Notes: generated by a model from the letters alone, not told the origin. A stretch of DNA of 43,421 nt from Magnetococcales bacterium (GCA_015231965.1 JADGAP010000009.1:1-43421); one strand, 5' to 3'; counted from the first letter of the stretch, positions 10,338-20,314 are shown. Made by a program: numbers and translations.

Positions 10338-10657
10338 TTGGCTTCCTCCTTGATTTGACGGGTCAACTCGTCGAACTCGCCATTGGCGCGGCGAACGTAA
10401 ATGCCGGTGAGGATGAAGGCCCCGACAATGATCAAGGCTCCGACGGGGATGCCGATGGTGATCACGCTGCCCTTGGCGATGGGCGCTCCCAGGCTGGCCG
10501 GGGAGAAGGCGATGACCAGGATGAAGGCGTAGTACATGACCAACATGATGATGGAGAGGATCCAGGCGAACCTACTGCGCTTGGAGACCAGCTCCTGGTA
10601 TTTCGGATTGTTGCGGATTCGTTCGATCTGTCCGCTGTCCATGACTTGTTGATCCAT
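10334..10657 (-). CDS. DUF485 membrane protein (YjcH-like)
   Basis: [53 protein letters not shown]; precedes and overlaps actP. Confidence 0.9.
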   Translation of the reverse strand: MDQQVMDSGQIERIRNNPKYQELVSKRSRFAWILSIIMLVMYYAFILVIAFSPASLGAPIAKGSVITIGIPVGALIIVGAFILTGIYVRRANGEFDELTRQIKEEAK

Positions 10658-10840
10658 AGATTTTCCTTTCCGGAGGAAGGCGCGAGGTTCGAGGGATTGC
10701 CTTGCCGCAAGAGCAGCCATTCGAAACCAACGCGCGATTCGGGGGGAGCGCCCCCCCTTGGTAGGGCGCATTCGCGACGCCCCCCTCCCCCCCCGGAGAG
10801 CTCGGGGAAAAAAGGGGGGCGGCGATGGCGTTTGTGACGC

Positions 10841-12778
10841 TCAGCCGGTGGGCTGGCGGTTGTCGATGAGCTTCTGCACCACGGTGGGATCGGCCAGGGT
10901 GGTGGTGTCGCCCAGGCTGTCCAGTTCGTTGGAGGCGATCTTGCGCAGGATGCGGCGCATGATCTTGCCGGAGCGGGTTTTGGGCAGGCCAGGGGCCCAT
11001 TGGATGATATCCAGGGTGGCCAGGGCACCGATCTCCTTGCGCACCAGGGTGACCAACTCCTTGCGCAGCGCCTCGGTGGGCTCCACGCCGACCATCAGGG
11101 TGACGAAGGCATAGAGGCCGTTGCCCTTGATGGGATGGGGATAGCCCACCACCGCCGCTTCCGCCACCTTTTCGTGCAGCACCAGGGCGCTTTCGATTTC
11201 GGCGGTGCCCAGGTTGTGGCCGGAGACGATGATGATGTCGTCCACCCGACCGGTGATCCAGTGGTAGCCGTCGGCGTCGCGGCGGCAGCCGTCGCCGGGA
11301 AAGTAACGGCCCGGATAGGCGGCGAAATAGGTCTCGAAGAACCGCTTGTGGTTGCCGTAGACCGTGCGCATCATCCCCGGCCAGGGCGTGGAGATGGTCA
11401 GAATGCCGGAGCATTCGCCCTCTTGCACCACGCCCTTTTCATCCACCACTTCCGGCGTCACGCCAAAGAAGGGACGGGTGGCGGAACCGGGCTTGAGGGG
11501 GGTGGCACCGGGCAGCGGGGTGATGAGGATGCCGCCGGTTTCGGTCTGCCACCAGGTGTCGACGATGGGGCAGCGGGAGTCTCCCACCACGTGATAGTAC
11601 CATTCCCACGCCTCGGGATTGATCGGCTCGCCCACCGAACCCAGGATGCGCAGGCTGGAGCGGCTGGTCTTCTTGACGAAAGCATCCCCTTGGGCCATCA
11701 GCGAGCGAATGGCGGTGGGGGCGGTGTAGAAAATGTTGACCTGGTGTTTGTCGATCACCTGCCAGAAGCGGGAGGCGTCGGGATAGGTGGGAATGCCCTC
11801 GAAGACCAGGGTGGTGGCGCCGTTGGAGAGGGGGCCGTAGACGATGTAGCTGTGGCCCGTCACCCAACCCACGTCGGCGGTGCACCAGTACACATCGCCG
11901 TCATGATAGTCGAAAATGTACTGATGGGTGATGCCGGCGTAGAGCAGGTAGCCGGCGGTGGTGTGCAGCACCCCCTTGGGTTTGCCGGTGGAGCCGGAGG
12001 TGTAGAGGATGAACAGGGGATCCTCGGCGTCCATGGGTTCGGCGTCGCAGACCGGGCTGGCGGCGGCGAGGGCGTCGTGATACCAGACGTCCCGCCCTTC
12101 GGTCATGGGGACCGGGCTTCCCGTCAGTTGGACGGTGAAGACGGTGTGAACGCTGGGGCAGGATTTGAGGGCTTCATCCACATTGGCCCGCATGGGGATC
12201 TTCTTGGAACCGCGCACCCCCTCGTCGGAGGTGACGACGGCGCAGCATTCGGCGTCGTTGACCCGGTCCTTGATCGAGTCGGGGGAGAAGCCGCCAAAGA
12301 CGATGGAGTGGATGGCACCGATGCGGGTGCAGGCCAGCATCGCCACCACCGCCTCGGGGATCATCGGCATGTAGATGCAGACCCGGTCGCCTTTTTTGAC
12401 ATTCCGCGCCTTCATGGCGTTGGCGAAGCGGCAGACCTCCTCGTGGAGCTGCTTGTAGGTGATTTTTTTCGACTGGTTGGGGTCGTCGCCTTCCCAGATG
12501 ATGGCCGTCTGGTCGCCCCTGGTCGCCAGATGGCGGTCCAGGCAGTTGTAGGAGACGTTGATCTTGCCTCCTTCAAACCAGCGGATTTTGGCTTGATGAA
12601 AATCGTAGTCCAGAACCCTGTCCCACTTTTTAAACCAATGGAGGCGTTGTTCGGCCTGTTCGCCCCAGAATCCCTCGGGGTCTTCCACGGAGCGGCGATA
12701 CATCGCCTCATAGGTTTCCGCGTTGATGTGGGCGTGAGCGGCCACGGCGGGTTGAACGGGGTAGATCTTCTCGCTCAT
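10841..12778 (-). CDS. acs: Acetyl-CoA synthetase
   Basis: [41 protein letters not shown]..., [42 protein letters not shown]. Confidence 0.97.
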   Translation of the reverse strand: MSEKIYPVQPAVAAHAHINAETYEAMYRRSVEDPEGFWGEQAEQRLHWFKKWDRVLDYDFHQAKIRWFEGGKINVSYNCLDRHLATRGDQTAIIWEGDDPNQSKKITYKQLHEEVCRFANAMKARNVKKGDRVCIYMPMIPEAVVAMLACTRIGAIHSIVFGGFSPDSIKDRVNDAECCAVVTSDEGVRGSKKIPMRANVDEALKSCPSVHTVFTVQLTGSPVPMTEGRDVWYHDALAAASPVCDAEPMDAEDPLFILYTSGSTGKPKGVLHTTAGYLLYAGITHQYIFDYHDGDVYWCTADVGWVTGHSYIVYGPLSNGATTLVFEGIPTYPDASRFWQVIDKHQVNIFYTAPTAIRSLMAQGDAFVKKTSRSSLRILGSVGEPINPEAWEWYYHVVGDSRCPIVDTWWQTETGGILITPLPGATPLKPGSATRPFFGVTPEVVDEKGVVQEGECSGILTISTPWPGMMRTVYGNHKRFFETYFAAYPGRYFPGDGCRRDADGYHWITGRVDDIIIVSGHNLGTAEIESALVLHEKVAEAAVVGYPHPIKGNGLYAFVTLMVGVEPTEALRKELVTLVRKEIGALATLDIIQWAPGLPKTRSGKIMRRILRKIASNELDSLGDTTTLADPTVVQKLIDNRQPTG

Positions 12779-13794
12779 TGTGTCAATCCTTTCTCGCACA
12801 GGCTCTGGCTTCATCCTATATTGTTCGGTTCGTCCGTCATCCCGTCGCCCTTGCGCCGTCTTGTCCCCGCCCCAGCTCCAACCATGGAACCAGGGGGAGG
12901 TCTGGCGCTGGAGGGGGAGGCCTCGGCGGAGGGTGGTGCCGAGGCTAGGTTCGGGTCCGCCGCCGCGCCAGGGAAGAGCCGACGGCTCCGCGGCCCTTTT
13001 TGGCATCGATGGTCACGCCCTTGGGCGATTCCGCCTCGGGGACGGAGGACATTCGCCAGGTACGATTTCAAGTGGTTGGATGGTAGAAAATTCCAGAATG
13101 AACTGTAAAGCTGGGTCGCACAGGAAATGTTTATTATCTCTATGAATCAATATTTTGCATCGCATCATAGTTATGAATATCAACCATCATTACGGTGCAA
13201 TAAATCCCACGAATTTCTGGGAGATAAGTTCATTATATAATACAAAATCAGATAATTATGCTCCCTATCAAGGGGCGGGGCAGGGGCGTTTCAAGCCCAT
13301 TATCACGCAGCATCAATGGCGACTATTTCAATAAATGGATTGTGCAACGCAGCAAAGCGTAATATTCTAGTAGAATCAAATGGGGCTACGGGATTCCGGA
13401 GGACGGACCGCCCCGGAGAAGCCTCGACTTGAACCGCTTTTTCCAACATTGCCGAATAAAATGATCTCTATTCGACGATTCCTCAGGGAGAGATATCATC
13501 CTGCCTGAAATATCATTCATCCCAGAGTCCCCTGAAAAAAAGTCCACTTCGAGAGTTCGATCTATTTATTGTCCATAAGTTACATGACTGTGCAAGACTG
13601 GGTCAAACATAGTGGAATCAACAGGTCACGAGACTCATGCCGACCGTCTCCAGACTTTTTTCGGGGGACTCATCCCAGAGTCCCGATTTTTCGGGGCGCG
13701 ATATGGCATGGCGGCTCTTGAAAGGGTTTGGAAGGGAACGCGGGGGGAAAGTTCCCGAATGGTTCAAAATGGCTCAGGGACGAGGGGGAGGGAG

Positions 13795-15954
13795 ATGACA
13801 CCACGCATGGATCGCCAGGAAGCCTCCGCCCATCGCGAAGGGCCGCGGGATCTGACGCCGCTGTTGCAACCGCAGGCGGTGGCGGTGGTCGGGGCGTCGC
13901 GGGTGCCGGGCAAGATCGGGCATGAAATTTGGGTCAATTTGCAGCGGGGGGGATTTCAGGGGGCGTTGTACGCGATCAATCCCAACGCCGAGTCGATTTT
14001 GGGAGCGCCGTGTCTGAACTCGATCCGGCAGGCGCCCCGGGGGGTGGATCTGGTGGTCATCGCCTTGCCGCCGGAGGGGGCGATGGAGGCGGCGCGGCAA
14101 GCGGTGGACCATGGCTGCCGCGCCCTGGTGATGGTGGCGGAGGGATTTCGCGAACGGGGCGGCGAGGGGGCGGCGCGAGAGGCGGCCCTGGCGCGGATGT
14201 GTCGGGAGCGGGGGGTGATCTTGCTCGGTCCCAACAGCCTGGGCGTGATCAACACCCACCATGGACTCAACGCCAGCTTCGCCATGACCCAGCCGGGGCC
14301 GGGGGGGGTGGCGATTTTGTCCCAGTCGGGCTCGGTCTGCACGGCGGCGCTGGACTGGATGGCGGCCCGGGGGGTGGGGTTGTCGGTGATGGCAAGCCTG
14401 GGCAATCAGGCGGATCTGACGGAGAGCGAACTGCTGGACTACGTGTCGCGGGATCCGGCGACCCGGGTGGTAGGGTGTTATCTGGAGGGGGTCTCCAGCG
14501 GGGCCACCTTCATGCGGATGGTGGAGGAGACCTCCTCCCGTCTGCCGGTGGTGGTGCGCAAGGCGGGGATGACGGCGGCGGGGCGGCGGGCGGCGGCGCG
14601 CCACACCGGCCATGTGATGGGTCCGGAACGGAACTGCTGGGTGGGCCGTTCCGGGGCGGTGCGGGTGGAGGGGTTCGACGCCTGGCTGGACGCCCTGGCG
14701 GCCTTTTCCCGGCAGCCCTTGCCCCGGGGGGGGCGGGTGTTGATCGTCACCAACGCTGGCGGCCCCGGGGTGATGGCGGCGGATGCCCTGGAGGGGGCGG
14801 GATTGTCGGCGGCGGAGCTTCCCCCCGAGGGGCTGGAGGCGCTACGTCAACGTTTGCCGGAGCGGGTGGGGGAGCGTCTGATGGCGGGCGGCCCCCTGGA
14901 TTTGGGCGGCGACGCCTCGCCGGAATGGTATGGCGCGGCCTTGGAAACCCTGCTGCCCCTGCCCGAGGTGGATGGGGCGGTGGTGATCATGACGCCCCAA
15001 TCCATGACCCAACCCCTTCAGACCGCCCAGGCCATGACCCGGGAGGGGGGGTGGGGCAAACCGGTGATGGGGGTGTTCATGGGGGGCGGGCAGGTGATTG
15101 CGGGCCTGCTGGCCCTCAATGGGGCGGGGATCCCCTCTTTTCCCTCGCCGGAACGGGCGGTGGCGGCCTTGGGTGCCATGGCCGGGCTGACCCGCTGGCG
15201 GGAGCGTCCCCCCCGGGTGGTGGCCCATTTCCCCGTCAATCAGCGGCGGGTGCAGCGGGTGTTGCATCGCTATCGCCTGACCGGCATGCGACGGCTGGCG
15301 GCCAGCGACGCCAAGGAGATTCTTCAGGCTTATGGTTTCAACGTACCGGAAGGGGAGCTGGCGACCTCGCTGGAGGAGGCCATGTCCCATGCCGAGCGGT
15401 TGGGGTATCCGGTGGCGCTCAAATTGTGTTCCCCCGACGGGGCTCCGGAAGAGCATTGGGAGCGGATTCGCCTCAACCTCGCCACCCAGTTGGGCGTGCG
15501 GGACGCCTACGACCTCATGACCCTGCGGTTCGCCCATCGTCATCCGGAGGGGCGAATGGACGGCGTGCTGGTGGAGCGGATGAGCCCGCGCGGCCTGGAC
15601 GCGGCCATCGGCCTGACCCGGGATCCCCAGTTCGGCCCCTTGTTGATGTTCGGTTTGGGGGGGCGGTTCGTCGAGGTGCTGAAGGAGAGCAGCTTTCAGG
15701 TGGCCCCCATCACCTTTGACGAGGCCATGGAGATGCTCGATGCCAGTCAAGCCATGGGGGTGTTGCGGGGGAACGGCGAATCCGGCGGGGTGGATCAGAA
15801 GACGGTGGCGGAGTGCCTGCAGCGGTTGAGCCAGTTGGCCGCCGATTTTCCCGAGATCGAGCGGGTGGAGGTGGATCCGCTGATCGTGGGGCGTCCCGGC
15901 GTCGCCTCGGTGGCGGCGGAGTGCCGCATGGTCCTCGCCCCCGAGAGCGAATGA
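13795..15954 (+). CDS. ADP-forming acetate/acyl-CoA ligase-like protein (CoA-binding + succinyl-CoA synthetase-like + ATP-grasp)
   Basis: LLQPQAVAVVGASRVPGKIGHEIWVNLQRGGFQGALYAINPN..., GPNSLGVIN, GVAILSQSGSVCTAALDWMAARGVG, C-terminal ATP-grasp LVERMSPRGLDAAIGLTRDPQFGPLLMFGLGGRFVEVL; start chosen after GGGGGAGGGAG. Confidence 0.88.
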   Translation: MTPRMDRQEASAHREGPRDLTPLLQPQAVAVVGASRVPGKIGHEIWVNLQRGGFQGALYAINPNAESILGAPCLNSIRQAPRGVDLVVIALPPEGAMEAARQAVDHGCRALVMVAEGFRERGGEGAAREAALARMCRERGVILLGPNSLGVINTHHGLNASFAMTQPGPGGVAILSQSGSVCTAALDWMAARGVGLSVMASLGNQADLTESELLDYVSRDPATRVVGCYLEGVSSGATFMRMVEETSSRLPVVVRKAGMTAAGRRAAARHTGHVMGPERNCWVGRSGAVRVEGFDAWLDALAAFSRQPLPRGGRVLIVTNAGGPGVMAADALEGAGLSAAELPPEGLEALRQRLPERVGERLMAGGPLDLGGDASPEWYGAALETLLPLPEVDGAVVIMTPQSMTQPLQTAQAMTREGGWGKPVMGVFMGGGQVIAGLLALNGAGIPSFPSPERAVAALGAMAGLTRWRERPPRVVAHFPVNQRRVQRVLHRYRLTGMRRLAASDAKEILQAYGFNVPEGELATSLEEAMSHAERLGYPVALKLCSPDGAPEEHWERIRLNLATQLGVRDAYDLMTLRFAHRHPEGRMDGVLVERMSPRGLDAAIGLTRDPQFGPLLMFGLGGRFVEVLKESSFQVAPITFDEAMEMLDASQAMGVLRGNGESGGVDQKTVAECLQRLSQLAADFPEIERVEVDPLIVGRPGVASVAAECRMVLAPESE

Positions 15955-16059
15955 CCCTGCCCGGAATGTTCTCGTCTCGACCGGCCATCCCCCCTCCTCC
16001 TCCCTCCGCCGACGCTGAGGGGGGCGACGGGGTTATCTCCCCAACAAGGTCGGTGGTGG

Positions 16060-16378
16060 AGGAGTTGGTCGCATAACCCAGGCGCCGTTTGACGACATGG
16101 GCAATTTTATAGTAGTTCCAAATCAGTTCTGCACATTGCCAGCTAAAGAATTTATGCTCGTCATTCCCGCGAAAGCGGGAATCCAGGAAAGCCGATCGGT
16201 GAATGGCTCCCTTCAAACAAACGGAAAGGAGGCTTGGTTCCTCGTAACGATCTCTGCATTTCTCTCCCCCGCCCCCTGGATTCCCGCCTTCGCGGGAATG
16301 ACGTTTTCGTGGTTGAGGAGATGGTTGCTTAACCCAGGCACCGCTTGACGCCATGTGCAATTTTTAAATGGAATGACT
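16060..16378. repeat. Composite palindromic (MITE-like) repeat, copy 1, core 16160..16302
   Basis: Core bounded by GTCATTCCCGCGAAAGCGGGAATCCAGG ... CCTGGATTCCCGCCTTCGCGGGAATGAC; flanks carry inexact direct copies of GTTGGTCGCATAACCCAGGCGCCGTTTGACGACATG.GCAATTTT. Confidence 0.8.
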
Positions 16379-16390
16379 CTATACAAAGAC

Positions 16391-16421
16391 AGCCCCTCCC
16401 CCGGGCGTGGGAGGGGCTTTT
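16391..16421. terminator. Stem-loop terminator-like hairpin downstream of acyl carrier protein gene
   Basis: AGCCCCTCCC-ccgggcgt-GGGAGGGGCTTTT; T-tract only on + strand, so orientation is uncertain. Confidence 0.45.
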
Positions 16422-16455
16422 CAAGGCGTGGAAGGCGTGGAGGTCGTGGCGAGGG

Positions 16456-16704
16456 TCATCCCCCGCCGCGCCGCTCCTCGACAATCCACCAGGCGCTTTC
16501 CAGGGAGGCCACCTCTTCCATCTCCTCGACGCTCAGGGCGAAGCCGAATTCGCTTTCGATGGCGAAACACAGCGAGGTGTGGGCCAGGGAGTCCCAGCGC
16601 GGATGGTTGAGACGGCGGATTTCGCTCACGTCGGCGTCGTCGGGCAGGTCCAACGCCAGACGAAAGATGGTGCGCAAGGTTTCCAAATCAGCATTCCCGT
16701 CCAT
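16456..16704 (-). CDS. Acyl carrier protein-like
   Basis: MDGNADLETLRTIFRLALDLPDDADVSEIRRLNHPRWDSLAHTSLCFAIESEFGFALSVEEMEEVASLESAWWIVEE; W-D-S-L-A phosphopantetheine-site context. Confidence 0.82.
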   Translation of the reverse strand: MDGNADLETLRTIFRLALDLPDDADVSEIRRLNHPRWDSLAHTSLCFAIESEFGFALSVEEMEEVASLESAWWIVEERRGGG

Positions 16705-16760
16705 CGGGGGCTCCTGGGTCGTGGCGGCGGCTTGGGTGAAAAACCGCTGGGGTCGCGTTG

Positions 16761-16835
16761 GGTGAACGTCTGGTTGCCTTCGGCAACGGGGGGCGCGCCG
16801 CGCCGGATCAAAAGGCGATCCGGTTTGTTTTATAA
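16761..16835. repeat. Structured double-hairpin repeat, copy 3 (upstream of ACP gene)
   Basis: GTGAACGTCTGGTTGCCTTCGGCAACGGGGGGCGCGCCGCGCCGGATCAAAAGGCGATCCGG aligns with the copies at 39985..40089 and 40712..40806. Confidence 0.6.
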
Positions 16836-16909
16836 TCCTTTCATTCCAGCCCATCTTATTCATGGATTGACCGGTCTGGAGGGGATAGAACCGCGCAACA
16901 TGTTGTATA

Positions 16910-17160
16910 GTATAGTACTTTCAAAACAGTTTTGCGCCTTGCCAGCTAAAGAATCGACGCTCGTCCTTCCAGCGAAAGCGGGAATCCAGGGGCGGGGGAG
17001 GGAAATGCAGAGATCGCACCAAGGAACCAAGCCCTCTTTCCGTTCGTTTGAAGGGAGCCATTCCCCTATCGGCTTTCCTGGATTCCCGCATTCGCGGGAA
17101 TGACGGGCGAAAATTCTTTGGCTGGCAATGGGCAACACCGGCTTGGAATTGCTATAGAAT
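16910..17160. repeat. Composite palindromic (MITE-like) repeat, copy 2, core 16963..17104
   Basis: GTCCTTCCAGCGAAAGCGGGAATCCAGG ... CCTGGATTCCCGCATTCGCGGGAATGAC; outer arms TTGCCAGCTAAAGAAT... / ...ATTCTTTGGCTGGCAA extend the inverted repeat to about 85 bp. Confidence 0.82.
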
Positions 17161-18873
17161 TCAGGGGTCAAGAAGAGTCGTCAAAGAGGACTCATAGCGG
17201 CAGGGATGGATTTTTTTGAGAAAACGGACAATGGTTTTTACCTCGTTCTCGGATACGAATGGGGCCTGGATGCGCTGCAAAGGCGCGCCCTGATTGACGA
17301 AGAGACCGTCGCCCTTGCCCAGAAGATTCTCGGCGCCGGGACGATCGATGATGATGTTCGAATTGGCGATGGAAGTGACCCGGAAGGCCAGTCTGGCCGG
17401 GATATTGGCTTTCAGCTGCGGAGTCAGCACCTCGCGTGACGGACGCTGGGTGGACAAAATCAGATGAATCCCCGCTGCCCTGCCCATTTGGGCCAGTCGG
17501 ATCAGGGATTCCTCGACCGCTTTGCCGCTTTGAAGCATCAGATCGTACAGTTCATCGATCACGGTGATGATCGCAGCCGGGGCTTGGCCGCTCTTCAGGC
17601 GCCATCCTTCCAGATTGCGTACCTCCAGTTTTTCCATCTGCGCGTAGCGGCGGGTCATCTCGTTGACCAGCCAGGAGAGCACCTTCGGACATTCCTTGGT
17701 CTCCATGATCACAGGTGCCAGGAGGTGCGGCACATCTTCATAGGCGCAGAATTCCAAGCGTTTGGGATCGATAAGCAACAACCGCACCTGCTCTGGAGTG
17801 GACCGCATCAATAGGGCGCAAATCAAGGAATGCAGAGCGACCGACTTGCCGGAACGGGTGGCGCCGGCAACCAGCAGATGAGGCAATTCGACCAGGTCGG
17901 CCACAACAGGCGCGCCACGGCTATCGACGCCAACCGTCAACAGCAACGGGGCGGGATTGGATTCTGTACTCTCCAGGATAGGCCGCAAGTTGACCGTTTG
18001 CCGTTCCTGGTTGGGCAGCTCGATACCGATGAGGCCATCGATGAATGAAAGATCGACCCGCAACCCGGCTGCGGTCATGCGCAGGGCCAGATCCTCCTCC
18101 AGACCCACCACGCGAGCCGCCTTGACCCCTGGGGCCGGAGAGAAGCCAAACGTGGTGACCACTGGGCCTGGCGTCCAATGGGTGATAGAGCCCTTGATTT
18201 TGAAGTCGCCCAAAATTTGTTCGAGGGCGCATGCCGCGCGTTTTTGTTGCGCCATATCCTCGGATTCAGCCTTGAGCGCGGGGGGCACCAGCAGGCTCAA
18301 GGGAGGTCGGGGAGGCGTAGCTGGAGCCGAATCATCCCCGGAAACACCAAAATGATGGGCCATCGCGGTCAAACCACCGGCAAAACCTTGAGCCGAAAGG
18401 TGCAGACGCCATGGGCCGTTCTTGCGATAAATTTCCACTAAAATCAGGGAGCGTTCCTTCTGAAACATCTCCTTGTCGATGCGGAAGGAGGCCAGGAGAT
18501 TCCGATCTTGGTATAGGTTGAGGTGTCCCACGTCGATTTCACTGAATGTGGCGGCACCATCGATGGTGGCCACCACCACGAAATGGGAGATGGCTGCTGG
18601 CAATCGCGCCAAATCGATCTCCAGTCCTTCCGGATCATCCGCTGGAGCCGCCAAGGCAATCCCACCACAGGGGGTTGTCGGTTGGTTGAAATAGATGATG
18701 TAACGTTCGTCGGAAGCACGACCCTCGGGGTCAAGGGCAAAGCAGGTGCAATCGATGACGGATGGCATGGGAAGATCGGTCCGGATTCCCAATGCGAAAG
18801 AATGGTCGCAGTTTAGCAGTTGCTCCAAGTCGATGCGTTGACCCCGTTGCAACTCCCTCATCGGACTCTCCAC
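17161..18873 (-). CDS. TerD-domain / FtsK-SpoIIIE DNA translocase fusion protein
   Basis: N-term LQRGQRIDLEQLL...VIDCTCFALDPEGRASDERYIIYFNQPTTPCGGI...LVEIYRKNGPWRLHLSAQGFAGGLTAMAHHFGV (TerD); then FtsK alpha-like ILGDFKIKGSITHWTPGPVVTTFGFSPAPGVKAARV; then motor LLVAGATRSGKSVALHSLI (Walker A), IITVIDELYDLML (Walker B), HLILSTQRPSREVLTPQLKANIPARLAFRV. Confidence 0.9.
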   Translation of the reverse strand: MESPMRELQRGQRIDLEQLLNCDHSFALGIRTDLPMPSVIDCTCFALDPEGRASDERYIIYFNQPTTPCGGIALAAPADDPEGLEIDLARLPAAISHFVVVATIDGAATFSEIDVGHLNLYQDRNLLASFRIDKEMFQKERSLILVEIYRKNGPWRLHLSAQGFAGGLTAMAHHFGVSGDDSAPATPPRPPLSLLVPPALKAESEDMAQQKRAACALEQILGDFKIKGSITHWTPGPVVTTFGFSPAPGVKAARVVGLEEDLALRMTAAGLRVDLSFIDGLIGIELPNQERQTVNLRPILESTESNPAPLLLTVGVDSRGAPVVADLVELPHLLVAGATRSGKSVALHSLICALLMRSTPEQVRLLLIDPKRLEFCAYEDVPHLLAPVIMETKECPKVLSWLVNEMTRRYAQMEKLEVRNLEGWRLKSGQAPAAIITVIDELYDLMLQSGKAVEESLIRLAQMGRAAGIHLILSTQRPSREVLTPQLKANIPARLAFRVTSIANSNIIIDRPGAENLLGKGDGLFVNQGAPLQRIQAPFVSENEVKTIVRFLKKIHPCRYESSLTTLLDP

Positions 18874-19030
18874 GGTGTGCTGGAACGCCTTAGATTTTTA
18901 AGTTATTCTATTTCAAATAATCAACAGGTTGCTCATGGCTGAAAAAATTGTCAAGGTGATTCTCCCGCCGCGCTGGCGCATGAGTTTACAGCCCTGTCGA
19001 GGCTACTTTTTTCGGGGGCTCGGAGTCGAA

Positions 19031-20314
19031 TTAAAAGAGCCGCATACGCATCGGCGGACCGGAAGGACCGGAGGTGCCGCCGTCGTCTGGGGGAATTTCG
19101 CCGGTGACCACCAACATGCCCTCGGCCAGGGGAGGTGCCTGGGCCTCTTCCTTGGGTTCGAGGATCTCCGTGAAGCGGTTGTCGGTGATGCCCAGCGACG
19201 CCGCGACCGGATGCAACGCCTCGTCCCGCCACAGATGAAGGGTTCCCCACCCCCCTCCATCCAGGCTGGCCCGGGAGCGCTTTTCCCCACCTCCCTTGCC
19301 CGCGCCGCCCTTGCCTTCGCCCCTTCCGTCCCCGCCGCCGCCCTTGCCGCTGGCGGCGGGGGAGCCTCCCCCGGGAGCCCCTTTTCCGGCGGTGGGCTTG
19401 AAACGCAAGGCCGCGTTGGGAACCAGCAGCGCCTCCGACCGTTCCGCCGTGACGATGGTGACATAGGCGGTCATGCCGGGCAGCAGCCGTTGCTCGGGAT
19501 TGTCCACCGCCACCACCACGTCATACGTCACCACGTTTTGTTGCACGGCGGCGTTCAGGCGGATCTGCCGCACCACGCCGTGAAACGTCTGGTTGGGGTG
19601 GGCGTCGACGGTGAAGCGCACCGGCTGACCCACGGCGATTTTACCGATGTCGGCCTCGGCGAAGCTGGCGTCGATCTGCATGCGGGCCAGATCCTGGGCG
19701 ATGCGGATCAAGGTGGGGGTTTGGAAACTGGCGGCCACCGTCTGGCCCACATCCACCATGCGATCCACCACCACGCCGGAGACCGGGGAACGGATCTGGG
19801 CATAGGCCAGATTGACCCGATCCTTGTCCGTCTGGGCCTGGGCCTGGGCGACCTGGGCTTGGGCCGACTTGCGGGCCTGCACGACTTGATCCCGTTCCTG
19901 CCGCGACACGTACTCTCGGGCGAACAGGGCCAGGATCCGTTGTTCGTTGGCCAAGGCCAGTTCCAGGGAGGCGCGGACGTTTTCCAGGGTGGCGGCGCTC
20001 TGCCGAGCCTGAGCCGCCAGCAGAGCGTCGTCGAGTTCGAGGAGCATTTGCCCCTGCTCCACCTTGTCGTTGAAATCCACGTGCAGCTTGCGCACCGTGC
20101 CGGAGACTTGGGTTCCCACATTCACCAGCGTCACTGGATTGAGCGACCCGTTGGCCGAGACGGTCTGGGCGATGGACCCCCGGGTCAGGGGCTGGGTTTG
20201 GTAACGCACGGCGGGGGAGGGGAACCACTGGCTCCAGGCCAGCCATCCCCCCCCCGCCAGCAGCGGCAGGAGCAGCAGAGGCGTGGTTCGCCAAAAGGGG
20301 GTGCGCTGGACCAT
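19031..20314 (-). CDS. HlyD/MacA-like efflux periplasmic adaptor subunit
   Basis: MVQRTPFWRTTPLLLLPLLAGGGWLAW...GTQVSGTVRKLHVDFNDKVEQGQMLLELDDALL...YAQIRSPVSGVVVDRMVDVGQTVAASFQTPTLIRIAQDL. Confidence 0.9.
   Translation of the reverse strand: MVQRTPFWRTTPLLLLPLLAGGGWLAWSQWFPSPAVRYQTQPLTRGSIAQTVSANGSLNPVTLVNVGTQVSGTVRKLHVDFNDKVEQGQMLLELDDALLAAQARQSAATLENVRASLELALANEQRILALFAREYVSRQERDQVVQARKSAQAQVAQAQAQTDKDRVNLAYAQIRSPVSGVVVDRMVDVGQTVAASFQTPTLIRIAQDLARMQIDASFAEADIGKIAVGQPVRFTVDAHPNQTFHGVVRQIRLNAAVQQNVVTYDVVVAVDNPEQRLLPGMTAYVTIVTAERSEALLVPNAALRFKPTAGKGAPGGGSPAASGKGGGGDGRGEGKGGAGKGGGEKRSRASLDGGGWGTLHLWRDEALHPVAASLGITDNRFTEILEPKEEAQAPPLAEGMLVVTGEIPPDDGGTSGPSGPPMRMRLF

Noticed and set aside
8631-10358. 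575-aa + strand ORF
   Set aside because: Mirror of actP; composition (G/D/H/E-rich) typical of antisense frame in high-GC DNA.
11000-13108. 702-aa + strand ORF
   Set aside because: Antisense to acs, which has unequivocal motifs.
13929-15719. 596-aa + strand ORF overlapping the acyl-CoA ligase
   Set aside because: Alternative frame of a well-supported CDS, Gly-rich shadow frame.
16097-16348. 83-aa ORF and similar small ORFs inside the palindromic repeats (also at 16860-17171, 26414-26662)
   Set aside because: Lie within MITE-like repeats; apparent peptide similarity among them follows from DNA repeat identity.
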